Below, one piece after another: positions 10,867 through 20,888 of a stretch of DNA of 64,000 nt. The DNA is from Micromonospora sp. NBC_01813. Lineage in GTDB: Bacteria > Actinomycetota > Actinomycetes > Mycobacteriales > Micromonosporaceae. Each line of letters starts with the position of its first letter. Position 1 is the stretch's first letter. The stretch covers positions 3,471,001-3,535,000 of the forward strand of contig NZ_CP109067.1 in NCBI RefSeq assembly GCF_035917335.1, in the 5' to 3' direction. The position numbers and the translations under genes were made by a program. The notes beneath the pieces were generated by a model. It had not been told where the DNA came from and made no database searches. It saw only the letters and a program-made list of their open reading frames with translations.

Positions 10867-11153
10867 GCCCGATCCACCGTGGCCCAGAGCCCGTAGGCGT
10901 GCAACCGGGAGGCATCGGCCTCCATCCGTTCCCGCGCCCCGGACGAGACCACCGCCCGGCCCTTGTGGTGCACGTCGAGCATCAACTCCTCGGCCTTGGC
11001 CTGGCTGTACCCGAACAGCTTCTGAAAAACCCAGGTCACGTAGGTCATGAGGTTGACCGGATCGTCCCAGACGATCGTCACCCACAACCGTTCGCCACCT
11101 GGCATCTCATCCGTGTCCGGCGTCTCGACCGGAGCAACCTGGGGAGCCGCCAT
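10863..11153 (-). CDS. clpS: ATP-dependent Clp protease adaptor ClpS
   Basis: Small adaptor that binds N-degron substrates and delivers them to ClpC/ClpP. The core is unmistakable: [39 protein letters not shown], then [12 protein letters not shown] and [10 protein letters not shown]. The Asn of DDPVN and the His of DVHHKG belong to the degron pocket. I chose the ATG at 11153 (MAAPQVAP, 96 aa). In-frame alternatives are an ATG at 11162 and a GTG at 11207, the latter overlapping the preceding stop by 4 nt. It is followed by DUF2017 with an ATGA overlap. Confidence 0.93.
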   Translation of the reverse strand: MAAPQVAPVETPDTDEMPGGERLWVTIVWDDPVNLMTYVTWVFQKLFGYSQAKAEELMLDVHHKGRAVVSSGARERMEADASRLHAYGLWATVDRA

Positions 11154-11203
11154 GCCCCCCATCGTGCCACCGGTGCCACCGGGTCCCACAACACCCGCCG
11201 CCG

Positions 11204-12985
11204 TCACCGCTGCGGGTCACCGCTGTCGATCGTGTCGGCCAGCAGGCTGGCCAGGCCCCGGCGGATCGCGGTGAACCGCCCGGCGAGCTCTCGCGCCAGG
11301 TCGACCTCCATCGCCCACAGCATCCGTTGGGTCCAGGATCGCGCCTGGTTGGGTGCCATCCCGGCGGGTCCGTCGTGCGGATGCCAGCAGTCGGCGGCGA
11401 GGGCGAGACCGATCGGCGGCAACATGGACCGGGACCACTGCACCGGGTACGCGGCGAACATGTCCGGCCGCGTCCCGGGCAGCACCACCCCGTCCAGCGG
11501 CTCCCTCGACGGCGTCGGCACGACCGGCTCGATCCGCCCGCCGGCCGTCGCCAGCAGTCCGGCGACACTGGCGGTCGGCGGCGGGTCGGTCAGCGTCCTG
11601 CGGCGCAGCAGCTCCCGCAACGGTTGCCGCAGCGCCACGAGATCATCGGCCCCGAACAGTAGTTCGATCATTTCGTCGACGACGCCGTCGACCGCGCCCG
11701 CGCACTCGGCGGCGGCCCGCACCGACAGCGCCAGCAGTTCGCGGTCCAGGAAGTCGGGTGCGACGGCGGGCCCGCCACCGAAGAGGATCTCCTGCACCGC
11801 GGCCAGATGGATGTGCGCCAGCTCGATCGACAGAGTGTGCCGGACCCGCTGTCCGGCCCGCTGGACCGTCCGGTCGAGCAGCGCCGACCAGTCCTCGACC
11901 GGGCCACTGCCCGACGCCGCACCGACGGCTACCGGTCCGGCCGGACCGGCTGGCGATCGGGTACCCCGGCCCGGCGGCGGATGGCCGCCCGGCGGGTCGA
12001 TCCCGTCGAACCCGGCCGGCCCGTCGAGACCAGCCAGTGCGGACAGGCCGGCACCGGCCCGGTGAAGCGCCTCCCGATCCGCCCAGTCGATCAACGCGCG
12101 GCGCAGTTGCGGCTGCTCCACCGGGTCCAGGAGGAACCACGGTGCCGCCTCGACTTCGGGCACGGCGGCCAGCAGCGCCGTCCGGTGCGGCCGGTCGCTC
12201 TCGCTCTGTACGCCGCCCGGAGTCACGACGAAGAACACCTCGACGGCAGCCGCGACCGCCTGCCGCAACAGGTCGTGCGCCACCGGCCCGGGCGGCGGGC
12301 CCGCTCCGATGACGAACAGCAACGCGCCGGCCCGCGCCATCGTGTCGCGTACCACGGCCAGCCCGGCGGACCGCAGGGTGTCCAGATCCGGGGTGTCCAC
12401 CAGGCTGAAGTGCCGCAGCAGCGGATCCGGACGGCTCATCTCGATCCGACGGGCCGGCCGGGGTAGCCCCAGACCGACGCGGGGTGCCGCCGCGCCGACG
12501 GGAATCAGCCAGGGATGTGACCAGCCCGGCAGGAAGGCCGCGACGCGGGCGGTCGGACCGAGACTGACGATCATGAAACTCTCGGACGGCCGGGTCACCG
12601 GTAGCGGCTCGCCCAGCAACGCGCCGAGCACCGCGCCGCGGCTGTCGCCGCCGGTGCCGACCAGCACGACCGACACCGGCTCGTCCACCGGTGGTGGGAC
12701 CGACGGGTGGAACGGCCTGACCGGCAGGTGGATCGGCCGGGCGATGCCGTCCGGCGACACCGGGCTGGGCTGTGGACGGACCGGGTTCGGCGACGAGCGG
12801 ACCGGGCTGGGCGACGAGCGGACCGGACCGGCCGCCGGGCCGGTCGGGCCGGGCTGCGGTTTCTCGGGTGCGCCCGGCGGATCGTCCACCGGGCCACTCG
12901 ATCGCCACAACGGACCACGCTGGCGCGGGACGAGCCCGGAGAGGCCGACCACCTGCGGGATCGGAGGTACTGTCACCGGCTCCAT
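11204..12985 (-). CDS. Dynamin/GTPase-like protein with altered P-loop
   Basis: A 593-residue protein with a Pro-rich head (about 15-100), a G-domain-like middle and a helical C-terminal half. The P-loop position reads [20 protein letters not shown] (about residues 105-124), where the usual GKS/T is RG, so the nucleotide-binding Lys is missing. A G3-like [11 protein letters not shown] follows at about 198. Spacing and the helical tail resemble bacterial dynamin-like or YfjP-type GTPases. The ATG at 12985 has GGAG 8 nt upstream. It shares a strand and 4-nt junction region with clpS. Function is unknown; nucleotide hydrolysis is doubtful. Confidence 0.5.
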   Translation of the reverse strand: MEPVTVPPIPQVVGLSGLVPRQRGPLWRSSGPVDDPPGAPEKPQPGPTGPAAGPVRSSPSPVRSSPNPVRPQPSPVSPDGIARPIHLPVRPFHPSVPPPVDEPVSVVLVGTGGDSRGAVLGALLGEPLPVTRPSESFMIVSLGPTARVAAFLPGWSHPWLIPVGAAAPRVGLGLPRPARRIEMSRPDPLLRHFSLVDTPDLDTLRSAGLAVVRDTMARAGALLFVIGAGPPPGPVAHDLLRQAVAAAVEVFFVVTPGGVQSESDRPHRTALLAAVPEVEAAPWFLLDPVEQPQLRRALIDWADREALHRAGAGLSALAGLDGPAGFDGIDPPGGHPPPGRGTRSPAGPAGPVAVGAASGSGPVEDWSALLDRTVQRAGQRVRHTLSIELAHIHLAAVQEILFGGGPAVAPDFLDRELLALSVRAAAECAGAVDGVVDEMIELLFGADDLVALRQPLRELLRRRTLTDPPPTASVAGLLATAGGRIEPVVPTPSREPLDGVVLPGTRPDMFAAYPVQWSRSMLPPIGLALAADCWHPHDGPAGMAPNQARSWTQRMLWAMEVDLARELAGRFTAIRRGLASLLADTIDSGDPQR

Positions 12986-13157
12986 GGCTGAGCTCCTTTG
13001 GACGCTGGTCGCAACAAGTACCAGCACGCCGACGCTACGTGCACGATCACTTACGCAACGAGGTCCAGCCCTACTCAACTGATCGAACACTTCATACTCA
13101 AATGCGATCTGTGACCGGGCACACTCCCTCGGCGATGGTTCTATATGCTGCCCAGCC

Positions 13158-15839
13158 ATGGGCCTGTGGAGCTTTGTCGGGCGGGCCGAGGAGTTCGACC
13201 GGCTCTCCGCCGCAGCGACCGGCGGCGGTCGCGGTCTGATCCTCAGCGGATCCGCCGGCATCGGCAAGAGCCGGCTGCTGCGCGAGGTCGTCGACCGGCT
13301 GCCGACCGAGACCTACGCCGTCTGGTCCGCTTCCGGCAGCGTCAGCGCGGCCGGCCTGCCCTTCGCCGGCCTGGCTCAGGTGCTGCCGGCGGAGCAGCCG
13401 CCAGGGCTTTCGCCGTCCGCCCTGCTCCGGTGGGCCGTGGAGTCGCTGCGCCAGCGCGCCGCCGGCCGACCCATCGTGCTGGCCATCGACGACGCACACC
13501 TGCTCGACCCCACCTCGGCCGCAGTGACCAACCTGATCGCCCGATCCGGGCAGGCCACCGTGCTGGGAACGCTGCGCAGCGGCGAACCGGTGCCGCTACC
13601 GATCCGCGCCCTGTGGGCCGACGACCTGGTCGAACACGACGAACTCGCCCCGCTGAGCTTCCAGGACACCACCGGACTGCTGACCGAGCTACTCGGCGGG
13701 CCACTCGACCCGGCCTCCGCCGAACGGCTGTGGCGACTGTCCGGCGGCAACCCGCTGCTGCTCCGCGAGCTGATCATCGCCGCCCAGTCCGGCCATGAAC
13801 TGACCCAGACGTACGGGGTCTGGCGGTGGACCGGGCGGCTGGAGCTGGCACCGAGCCTCACCGACCTGATCGACACCCGGATCGGCCAGCTCAGCCCGCA
13901 GATCCGCGCGATCGTCGAACTCGTCGCGTTCGGCCAGCCGATCGGGTTGCGGTTGCTGCTGAAGGCGAGCCAGCACGCCGATGTGGAAGCCGCCGAGGAG
14001 CGCGGCCTCATCCGGGTCGACGTCGACGACCGCCGACACGACGTCAGCATGGCGCATCCGCTGTACAGCGAGGTCGTTCGCCGCCGCTGCCCGGTCACCC
14101 GGTCACAGCGGCTGCAGGCACAACTCGCCAGCCTGGTCGAGACAACCGGCTCGCGCCGCCGGGAAGACCTGCTGCGGGTCGCCGTCTGGCGGCTGGAGTC
14201 GGACACCGCCGACGACCCGACGGTGCTGCTCACCGCCGCCGCGCAGGCGTTCGCCGGATACGACATCCCGTTGGCCGACCGGCTGGCCACCCGGGCCCTG
14301 ACCGCCGGCGGCGGATTCGACGCCGCCGAGTTGATGGCGACCATCCTGATGTTCCGTGACGAGCCGGAACAGGCGCTCACCACCCTGGAGTCGGTCCGCG
14401 CCGAGGTGACCACCCAGGACCGGCGCAGCCGCTGGCTGATGGTGCTCGGCCTGGTCGCCTACTGGGGACTCGGCCGGGAGTCCACCGTCGACGAGCTGGC
14501 CGACGGAGCCGGCGAGTTGTCCGATCCGGCCGACCGGGCCCGGGTCAACTCGTTCGAGGCGATCATGCGGCTGCACCGGCTGGAGTGCGACGCCGCGCTC
14601 CGGCTCGCCCGCGCGGTACTCGACCGACCGGCCGCGAGCCATGCCGCGCACGGGCTGGCCCAGTGCACGATCGCGCATCTGCAGGCCGCGCAGGGCGACC
14701 TGACCGGCAGCGGCCGGGCGATCGCCCGGGTGGAGGCGGACGCGACCCGCTGGCGGACCGAGCTGCCCTACCTGCAACTGGCCATGGAACTTGCCCGCGG
14801 CACCAGACTGGTGCTCGCCGGTGACCTGGCCGGGATCGACGCTATCGTCGCCGAGGAGTTCGCCGATCTGGCCGACGCGGGCGACTTCCGGCTCGGCTCG
14901 GGCTACCTGTCGGTGATCCGGGCCCAGGCCGCCCGGCTCCGTGGTCGGCTCGACGACGCGATGCGGCACAGCCTGCAGGCCTGCGCGATGCTCGCCACCG
15001 GGCGGGTGTTCGCCGGGCTGGCCCACGCCGAACGCGCGCACGCCGCCGCGCTGCGCGGCGAGCCGGCCGAGGCCGCGGCGGCGATGACCGACTCCGACCG
15101 TGCGCAGGCACCCGGCATGTCGATCCTGTATCCGTGGCGGGAACAGGCCCGCTGCTGGGTGACCGTCGCCGAGGGCGACCTGCCCGGTGCCGTCGACATG
15201 CTGCGCCAACTGGCCGCCCGGCTGCGCACCGACGGCTTCGCCGGGCACGAGCTCGCGGTGCTGCACGACCTGGTCCGGTTGGGCCGGGCCGACCTGGCCG
15301 TGGACCGGCTGGCCGAGCTCAGCGACCTCGTCGAAGGTCCACTGCCGGCGCTGATCCTGCGCCAGGCCCGGGGCACGACCACCGGTCCGTACGGTGAACT
15401 GCTGCGCGCCGCGAACGGCTTCGCCGAACTCGGGCTGCACCTGTTCGCCGCGGAAGCGGCGGCGATGGCGGTCCACCGGCTACGGGTGGCCCGCTCGTCG
15501 CTGGTCGGGCAGACCAACCTGCTGCTCGGCGAACTGCTGGCCCGCTGCGCGGACGTGCGGACCCCGGCACTGCTGGCCGGGCAGCCCAACCTCACCGACC
15601 GGGAGCACCAGGTGGCGCAGCTGGCGGCCGCCGGCGTGGCCAGCCGGGACATCGCCGATCAGCTGTTCCTGTCGATCCGGACGGTGGAGAACCACCTGCA
15701 ACGGGCGTACGGCAAGCTCGGGGTGACCGGGCGGACGGAGCTGGCCGGTGCGTTGCGCGCCCTGCCGGACGCAGTGAGCGTCACAGTGCCGGGCCAGCCC
15801 GGACCGGGCCGCCTCGGCGGCCGTACAGTTGCCGGGTGA
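13158..15839 (+). CDS. Large LuxR-family (LAL) ATPase transcriptional regulator
   Basis: An 893-residue STAND-type regulator. The N-terminus opens FVGRAEEFDRL and has Walker A GSAGIGKSRLL (about 31-41) and Walker B VLAIDDAHLLDP. A long helical, TPR-like middle follows. The C-terminus is a LuxR helix-turn-helix: LTDREHQVAQLAAAGVASRD, with SIRTVENHLQRAY as recognition region (about 815-870). Such proteins bind ATP and activate transcription on an inducer. The stop overlaps the pncB GTG start by 4 nt, so it is co-translated with pncB, which suggests but does not prove control of NAD salvage. It is divergent from the dynamin-like gene. Confidence 0.9.
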   Translation: MGLWSFVGRAEEFDRLSAAATGGGRGLILSGSAGIGKSRLLREVVDRLPTETYAVWSASGSVSAAGLPFAGLAQVLPAEQPPGLSPSALLRWAVESLRQRAAGRPIVLAIDDAHLLDPTSAAVTNLIARSGQATVLGTLRSGEPVPLPIRALWADDLVEHDELAPLSFQDTTGLLTELLGGPLDPASAERLWRLSGGNPLLLRELIIAAQSGHELTQTYGVWRWTGRLELAPSLTDLIDTRIGQLSPQIRAIVELVAFGQPIGLRLLLKASQHADVEAAEERGLIRVDVDDRRHDVSMAHPLYSEVVRRRCPVTRSQRLQAQLASLVETTGSRRREDLLRVAVWRLESDTADDPTVLLTAAAQAFAGYDIPLADRLATRALTAGGGFDAAELMATILMFRDEPEQALTTLESVRAEVTTQDRRSRWLMVLGLVAYWGLGRESTVDELADGAGELSDPADRARVNSFEAIMRLHRLECDAALRLARAVLDRPAASHAAHGLAQCTIAHLQAAQGDLTGSGRAIARVEADATRWRTELPYLQLAMELARGTRLVLAGDLAGIDAIVAEEFADLADAGDFRLGSGYLSVIRAQAARLRGRLDDAMRHSLQACAMLATGRVFAGLAHAERAHAAALRGEPAEAAAAMTDSDRAQAPGMSILYPWREQARCWVTVAEGDLPGAVDMLRQLAARLRTDGFAGHELAVLHDLVRLGRADLAVDRLAELSDLVEGPLPALILRQARGTTTGPYGELLRAANGFAELGLHLFAAEAAAMAVHRLRVARSSLVGQTNLLLGELLARCADVRTPALLAGQPNLTDREHQVAQLAAAGVASRDIADQLFLSIRTVENHLQRAYGKLGVTGRTELAGALRALPDAVSVTVPGQPGPGRLGGRTVAG

Positions 15840-17125
15840 CCAGCTCCAGTCCCGCGCTGCTGACCGACCACTACGAGCTGACCATGCTCGCCGCCGCGCT
15901 GGCCGACGGCAGCGCACACCGGCACTGCGTGTTCGAGGTGTTCGCCCGGCGGCTGCCGACCGGCCGCCGCTACGGGGTGGTCGCCGGCACCGGCCGGCTG
16001 ATCGATCTGATCCGGGACTTCCGCTTCGACCCGGACACCCTCGGCTACCTGCGGGACCGGGGTGTGGTGGCCGACGACACGGCGCGGTGGCTGGCCGACT
16101 ACCGCTTCACCGGCGACATCGACGGGTACGCCGAGGGCGAGTTGTTCTTCCCGAACTCGCCGATCCTCACCGTCTCCGGCACCTTCGCCGAGTGTGTGCT
16201 GCTGGAGACGCTGGTGCTGTCGGTGCTCAACCACGACTGCGCGATCGCCGCCGCGGCGGCGCGGGCGGTGACCGCCGCGCGGGGCCGGGCAGTGATCGAG
16301 ATGGGTTCCCGGCGTACCCACGAGGAGGCGGCGGTGGCCGCTGCCCGGGCGGCGTACCTGGCCGGCTTCGCCGCGACGTCGAACCTGGCGGCGGGCGCGC
16401 GGCACGGCATCCCGACGGCCGGCACCTCCGCACACGCCTTCACCCTGCTGCACGACGACGAGCGGGCCGCCTTCGCCTCCCAGGTGGCGACCCTCGGTCA
16501 CGACACCACGTTGCTGGTCGACACGTACAGCATCAGCCAGGGCATCCGCAATGCGATCGAGGTCGCCGGGCCCGAGCTGCGGGCGATCCGGATCGATTCC
16601 GGCGATCTCTCGGTGTTGGCGCAGCAGTCGCGGGAACTGCTCGATTCGCTCGGCGCCACCGAAACCAAGATCGTCGTTTCGGGTGATCTCGACGAGTACG
16701 CGATCGCGGCGCTCGCCGCCGAGCCCGTCGACATGTACGGCGCCGGCACCGCCGTGGTCACCGGTTCGGGCGCGCCGACCGCCGGCCTGGTCTACAAACT
16801 GGTCGAGGTCGAGGGCCGGCCGGTGGTCAAGCGCTCCGAGAACAAGGCCACCGTCGGGGGCCGCAAGGTGGCGGTACGCCGGCACAAGCCGACCGGCACC
16901 GCCACCGAGGAGATCGTCGTCTCCCAGGGCGTACCGGACCGGGTCAACGGTGACCGGGTGCTGCAGCGGTCGTTCGTCGCCGCCGGCGAGCCACTGGACC
17001 GGCCGCCGCTGGCGCAGTCCCGGGAGCATCTGCGCCGTTGCCTGATCTCGATACCGTGGGAAGGGCTGAAACTCTCCGCCGGGGATCCGGCCATCCCGGT
17101 CACCATCGTGCCCGCCGACCAGTAG
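15836..17125 (+). CDS. pncB: Nicotinate phosphoribosyltransferase
   Basis: Converts nicotinate and PRPP to nicotinate mononucleotide in NAD salvage (Preiss-Handler). Visible: LLTDHYELTMLAAAL at the N-terminus, SRRTHEEAAVAAARAAYLAG, the histidine-bearing GTSAHAFTLLHDDE, DTYSISQGIRNAI, RIDSGDLSVLAQQSRELLD and VVSGDLDEYAIAAL. Length 429 aa is normal. The GTG start overlaps the LuxR stop by 4 nt. pncA lies 40 bp downstream, so the pair takes nicotinamide to NaMN. Corresponds in place to M. tuberculosis Rv1330c. Confidence 0.95.
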   Translation: MTSSSPALLTDHYELTMLAAALADGSAHRHCVFEVFARRLPTGRRYGVVAGTGRLIDLIRDFRFDPDTLGYLRDRGVVADDTARWLADYRFTGDIDGYAEGELFFPNSPILTVSGTFAECVLLETLVLSVLNHDCAIAAAAARAVTAARGRAVIEMGSRRTHEEAAVAAARAAYLAGFAATSNLAAGARHGIPTAGTSAHAFTLLHDDERAAFASQVATLGHDTTLLVDTYSISQGIRNAIEVAGPELRAIRIDSGDLSVLAQQSRELLDSLGATETKIVVSGDLDEYAIAALAAEPVDMYGAGTAVVTGSGAPTAGLVYKLVEVEGRPVVKRSENKATVGGRKVAVRRHKPTGTATEEIVVSQGVPDRVNGDRVLQRSFVAAGEPLDRPPLAQSREHLRRCLISIPWEGLKLSAGDPAIPVTIVPADQ

Positions 17126-17165
17126 CGCCACCAGCCGACCAGCAGAGCCAGCGGAAGGACCGCCC

Positions 17166-17822
17166 ATGCATCGCGCACTGATCATCGTCGACGTACAGAA
17201 CGACTTCTGCGCGGGCGGTTCCCTGGCGGTCGGCGGCGGATCGGAGGTGGCCGCGGCGATCTCGCGCACCGTCGCCGAGGCGCCACCGCTGCGCTGGCGG
17301 CACGTGGTGGCGACCAAGGACTTCCACATCGACCCGGGCGCGCACTTCGGCGACCCGCCGGACTTCGTCGACTCCTGGCCGGCACACTGCGTGGTCGGCA
17401 CCGGTGGGGAGGACTTCCATCCCGGGCTGGACACCACGTCGATCGAGGCGGTCTTCCACAAGGGTCGACACGCGGCCGCGTACTCCGGTTTCGAAGGCCA
17501 CACCGACGACGGCGTCGAGCTGGCCGACTGGCTGCGCGAGCGCGGCGTCACCGGGGTGGACGTCGTCGGCATCGCCACCGACCACTGCGTCCGGGCCACC
17601 GCGCTGGACGCCGCCCGCGCCGGGTTCGACACCACGGTGCTGCTGGACCTGACCGCCGGGGTGGCCCGCGACACCACCGAGGTGGCGCTGGACACGATGC
17701 GTACCGCCGGGGTGCTGCTGACCGGCACGCCGGTGCTGCTCCCGCAGCTGACCTCGGTCCGACCCGGCGCGAAACTGGCTGGCGGTTGTCGCACCCGGCG
17801 GGCATCATGCCGCCGGAGGTAA
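17166..17822 (+). CDS. pncA: Nicotinamidase (isochorismatase family)
   Basis: Hydrolyses nicotinamide to nicotinate and ammonia, feeding PncB. Catalytic Asp9 is in LIIVDVQNDFCAGG, metal ligands lie in TKDFHIDPGAHF, the catalytic Lys is in VFHKGRH, and the nucleophilic Cys (about residue 141) in TDHCVRATA. AAGGA precedes the ATG. The protein carries a basic, Arg-rich C-terminal extension of about 25 residues (after SVRPGA) absent from typical PncA; it overlaps the leader of the downstream MFS gene and may be accidental. Confidence 0.93.
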   Translation: MHRALIIVDVQNDFCAGGSLAVGGGSEVAAAISRTVAEAPPLRWRHVVATKDFHIDPGAHFGDPPDFVDSWPAHCVVGTGGEDFHPGLDTTSIEAVFHKGRHAAAYSGFEGHTDDGVELADWLRERGVTGVDVVGIATDHCVRATALDAARAGFDTTVLLDLTAGVARDTTEVALDTMRTAGVLLTGTPVLLPQLTSVRPGAKLAGGCRTRRASCRRR

Positions 17823-17830
17823 CACGCCCG

Positions 17831-19042
17831 ATGACTCTGACTCCTTACCGGGAGGCGCTCGCGCTGCCCGGCGTCGCCCGGCTGCTCGCCCTGTCGGTAC
17901 TGGCCCGGCTGCCGAGCACCGCGGCCGGCGTGTCGCTCACCCTGTACGTGGTGCTGGAGCTGGATCGCGGCTACGCGGCCGCCGGCCTGGTCGGCACCGC
18001 GCTGACCGTCGGGTCGGCGATCGGCGCACCGCTGCTGGGCCGGCTCGTCGACCGGCACGGCCTACGGCCGGTGATCCTCGGCTCGGTCTGCGCCCAGGGC
18101 GCCTTCTGGGCCGTGGCACCGGCGTTGCCGTACCGCTGGCTGCTGGTCGCCGCGGCCGTCGCCGGGCTGGCCGGCCTGCCGGTCTTCTCGGTGATCCGGC
18201 AGTCGCTGGCCGCGCTCGTCCCACCGGCGCAGCGACGTCCCGCCTACGCGTTGGACTCCATGTCCGTCGAGCTGTCGTTCATGATGGGGCCGGCGTTGGC
18301 GGTCCTGCTGGCGACGGCGGTCTCGCCACGGGCCGCGATGCTCGCGGTCGGTGGCGGACTGGTCGCCGCCGGGGCGCTGCTGATCGCCATGAACCCGCCG
18401 ATCCGGGCCCGGCACGAGCAGCCACCACAGGCGGGGCTCCGGATCCCCCGCCGCGCATGGCTGACCCCACGGTTGGCCGGAATCCTCGCGGTCGGTGCGG
18501 CGTCGACCCTGGTGCTCGGTGGCACCGACGTGGCGCTGATCGCCGCGCTGCAGGAGAGCGACCAACTGGTCTGGACCAGTGTCGTGCTCGCCGCCTGGGC
18601 CGGGTACTCGCTGGTCGGCGGGTTCGCCTACGGGGCCGCCCGCCGGTCGGTGCCGCCGGTCGGGTTGATGGTGATGCTGGCGGTGGCCACCATTCCGGTC
18701 GGGCTCGGCACCGGCAGCTGGTGGCTGCTGGGCCTGGCCCTGCTGCCCGCCGGCCTGCTCTGCGCGCCGACGATCGCCGCGACGTCGGACGCGGTCAGCC
18801 GGCTCGCACCGGCGGCGGTACGCGGTGAGGCGATGGGACTGCACGGCTCGGCGATGACCGTCGGGATGGCGGTCGGCGCCCCGCTGACCGGTGCGGTGAT
18901 CGACGCGAGCACCCCGGCGTGGGGCTTCGTCGCGATCGGCTGCGCCGGCCTGGCTCTCGCGCTGCCGATGCTGGTCGTCCAGCTTCGGCGGCCGGGTGCC
19001 GGTCAGCTCTTGTCGAGGTTGCTGGCGGTGTCCTCCTGGTAG
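17831..19042 (+). CDS. MFS transporter
   Basis: Twelve-helix integral membrane transporter of the major facilitator superfamily, 404 aa. The start is the ATG at 17831 with GGAGGT 9 nt upstream. Helices alternate with short loops; the loop 2-3 signature reads [17 protein letters not shown], as expected for MFS. The fold suggests a small-molecule exporter. It follows pncA closely and is probably in the same operon. Its 3' end overlaps ctaD, encoded on the other strand, by 40 bp. The substrate cannot be told from sequence. Confidence 0.88.
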   Translation: MTLTPYREALALPGVARLLALSVLARLPSTAAGVSLTLYVVLELDRGYAAAGLVGTALTVGSAIGAPLLGRLVDRHGLRPVILGSVCAQGAFWAVAPALPYRWLLVAAAVAGLAGLPVFSVIRQSLAALVPPAQRRPAYALDSMSVELSFMMGPALAVLLATAVSPRAAMLAVGGGLVAAGALLIAMNPPIRARHEQPPQAGLRIPRRAWLTPRLAGILAVGAASTLVLGGTDVALIAALQESDQLVWTSVVLAAWAGYSLVGGFAYGAARRSVPPVGLMVMLAVATIPVGLGTGSWWLLGLALLPAGLLCAPTIAATSDAVSRLAPAAVRGEAMGLHGSAMTVGMAVGAPLTGAVIDASTPAWGFVAIGCAGLALALPMLVVQLRRPGAGQLLSRLLAVSSW

Positions 19043-20763
19043 CTGGCGCCGCCGTCGGACTCGCTGGTCAACGGCTTGGCGCCACCCTCCGGCGGGCCGG
19101 CGACCGACTGGTGACCGGCGGCCAGCTCCGGGAACTTCAGGTCGAACGCCGGCCGCTCGGAGCGGATCCGGGGCATCCGGTCGAAGTTGCGCAGCGGCGG
19201 CGGGCAGCTGGTCGCCCACTCCAGGGAGTTGCCGTGGCCCCACGGGTCGTCAACGTCGACCAGCGGGCCGGCCTTGTACGACTTCCACACGTTGTAGATG
19301 AACGGCAGCGTCGAGATACCGGTGATGAACGAGCCGACCGTGGAGATCATGTTGAGCGTGGTGAAGCCGTCGGTGGCCAGGTAGTCGGCGTACCGGCGCG
19401 GGAAGCCCTCGTTGCCGAGCCAGTGCTGCACCAGGAACGTGGTGTGGAATCCGAGGAAGGTGAGCCAGAAGTGCACCCGGCCCAGCCGCTCGTCGAGCAT
19501 CCGGCCGGTGAACTTCGGGAACCAGAAGTAGATGCCGGCGAAGACCGCGAACACGATCGTGCCGAAGAGCACGTAGTGGAAGTGGGCCACCACGAAGTAC
19601 GAGTCGGAGACGTGGAAGTCGATCGGCGGGCTGGCCAGCAGCACGCCCGACAGACCACCGAAGAGGAAGGTGACCAGGAAGCCGATCGCCCAGAGCATCG
19701 GCGTCTCGAAGCTGATCTGGCCCCGCCACATGGTGCCGATCCAGTTGAAGAACTTCATGCCGGTCGGGACGGCGATCAGGAAGCTCAGGAAGCTGAAGAA
19801 CGGCAGCAGCACCGCGCCGGTGGCGAACATGTGGTGCGCCCAGACGCTCATCGACAGCGCCGCGATCGCGATGGTCGCGCCGACCAGACCCTTGTAGCCG
19901 AAGATCGGCTTGCGGGAGAAGACCGGGATGACCTCGCTGATGATGCCGAAGAACGGCAGCGCGACGATGTACACCTCGGGGTGGCCGAAGAACCAGAACA
20001 GGTGCTGCCAGAGCAGCGGGCCACCGGTCTCCGGGGCGTACACGTGCGCGCCGAGCATCCGGTCGGCGGCGAGCGCGAACAGCGCGGCGGCCAACAGCGG
20101 GAAGACCATGATCACCAAGAGGCTGGTGACCAGGATGTTCCAGGTGAAGATCGGCATCCGGAACATCGTCATGCCGGGGGCGCGCAGCGTCAGGATCGTG
20201 GTGATCATGTTCACCGCGCCGAGGATGGTGCCCAGACCGGAGATCGCCAGGCCGACGATCCACATGTTCGCGCCGACGCCGGGCGAGTGCTCGACGCTGC
20301 TCAGCGGTGCGTACGCGAACCAGCCGAAGTCGGCGGCACCGCCGGGGGTGAGGAAGCCGCCCATCGCGAGCGTGCCGCCGAACAGGTACAACCAGTACGC
20401 GAAGCTGTTCAGCCGGGGGAAGGAGACGTCCGGCGCGCCGATCTGGATCGGGGTGATGTAGTTCGCGAAGGCGAACACGATCGGCGTCGCGAAGAACAAC
20501 AGCATGATCGTGCCGTGCATCGTGAACAGCTGGTTGTACTGCTCCGCGGAGAGGAACTGCATCCCCGGCTGGGCCAGCTCCGCACGCATGATCAGCGCCA
20601 TCAGGCCACCGATCATGAAGAACGCGAAAGCGGTGATCATGTACATGATCCCGATCTGCTTCGCGTCGGTCGTGCGCAGCAGCCGCGCCATGGCCGAGCC
20701 CCGGACCGGCTTCCGGACCGGGAAGGGCCGGGTGGCGATCGGCTTCGGTGCGACGGTGGTCAC
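19003..20763 (-). CDS. ctaD: Cytochrome c oxidase subunit I (aa3 type)
   Basis: Catalytic subunit of the haem-copper oxidase: reduces O2 to water while pumping protons, in the cytoplasmic membrane. Twelve membrane helices. Ligands are all visible: [12 protein letters not shown] (haem a His), [14 protein letters not shown] (Cu-B His with cross-linked Tyr), [11 protein letters not shown] (Cu-B His pair), and [12 protein letters not shown] (haem a3 and haem a His). Length (586 aa) includes a 60-residue hydrophilic C-terminal tail common in actinobacteria. No other oxidase subunits are adjacent. Confidence 0.97.
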   Translation of the reverse strand: MTTVAPKPIATRPFPVRKPVRGSAMARLLRTTDAKQIGIMYMITAFAFFMIGGLMALIMRAELAQPGMQFLSAEQYNQLFTMHGTIMLLFFATPIVFAFANYITPIQIGAPDVSFPRLNSFAYWLYLFGGTLAMGGFLTPGGAADFGWFAYAPLSSVEHSPGVGANMWIVGLAISGLGTILGAVNMITTILTLRAPGMTMFRMPIFTWNILVTSLLVIMVFPLLAAALFALAADRMLGAHVYAPETGGPLLWQHLFWFFGHPEVYIVALPFFGIISEVIPVFSRKPIFGYKGLVGATIAIAALSMSVWAHHMFATGAVLLPFFSFLSFLIAVPTGMKFFNWIGTMWRGQISFETPMLWAIGFLVTFLFGGLSGVLLASPPIDFHVSDSYFVVAHFHYVLFGTIVFAVFAGIYFWFPKFTGRMLDERLGRVHFWLTFLGFHTTFLVQHWLGNEGFPRRYADYLATDGFTTLNMISTVGSFITGISTLPFIYNVWKSYKAGPLVDVDDPWGHGNSLEWATSCPPPLRNFDRMPRIRSERPAFDLKFPELAAGHQSVAGPPEGGAKPLTSESDGGASYQEDTASNLDKS

Positions 20764-20888
20764 GAATGGCCTCCGGTTCTCGTCAATCCCACGGCACCCG
20801 CTGATGATCCGCTGGCCGTGCCTCGCAGGCAGGATAGTCCCCGATCACCGGCGCTCCGCACACCGGGTGCCCGACGCGGGCCGGAATC

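Noticed and set aside
15659-18058. Long minus-strand ORF of 799 aa opposite pncB and pncA
   Set aside because: It is an antisense shadow from GC-rich third positions: it covers well-supported genes on the plus strand and its translation has no family motif.
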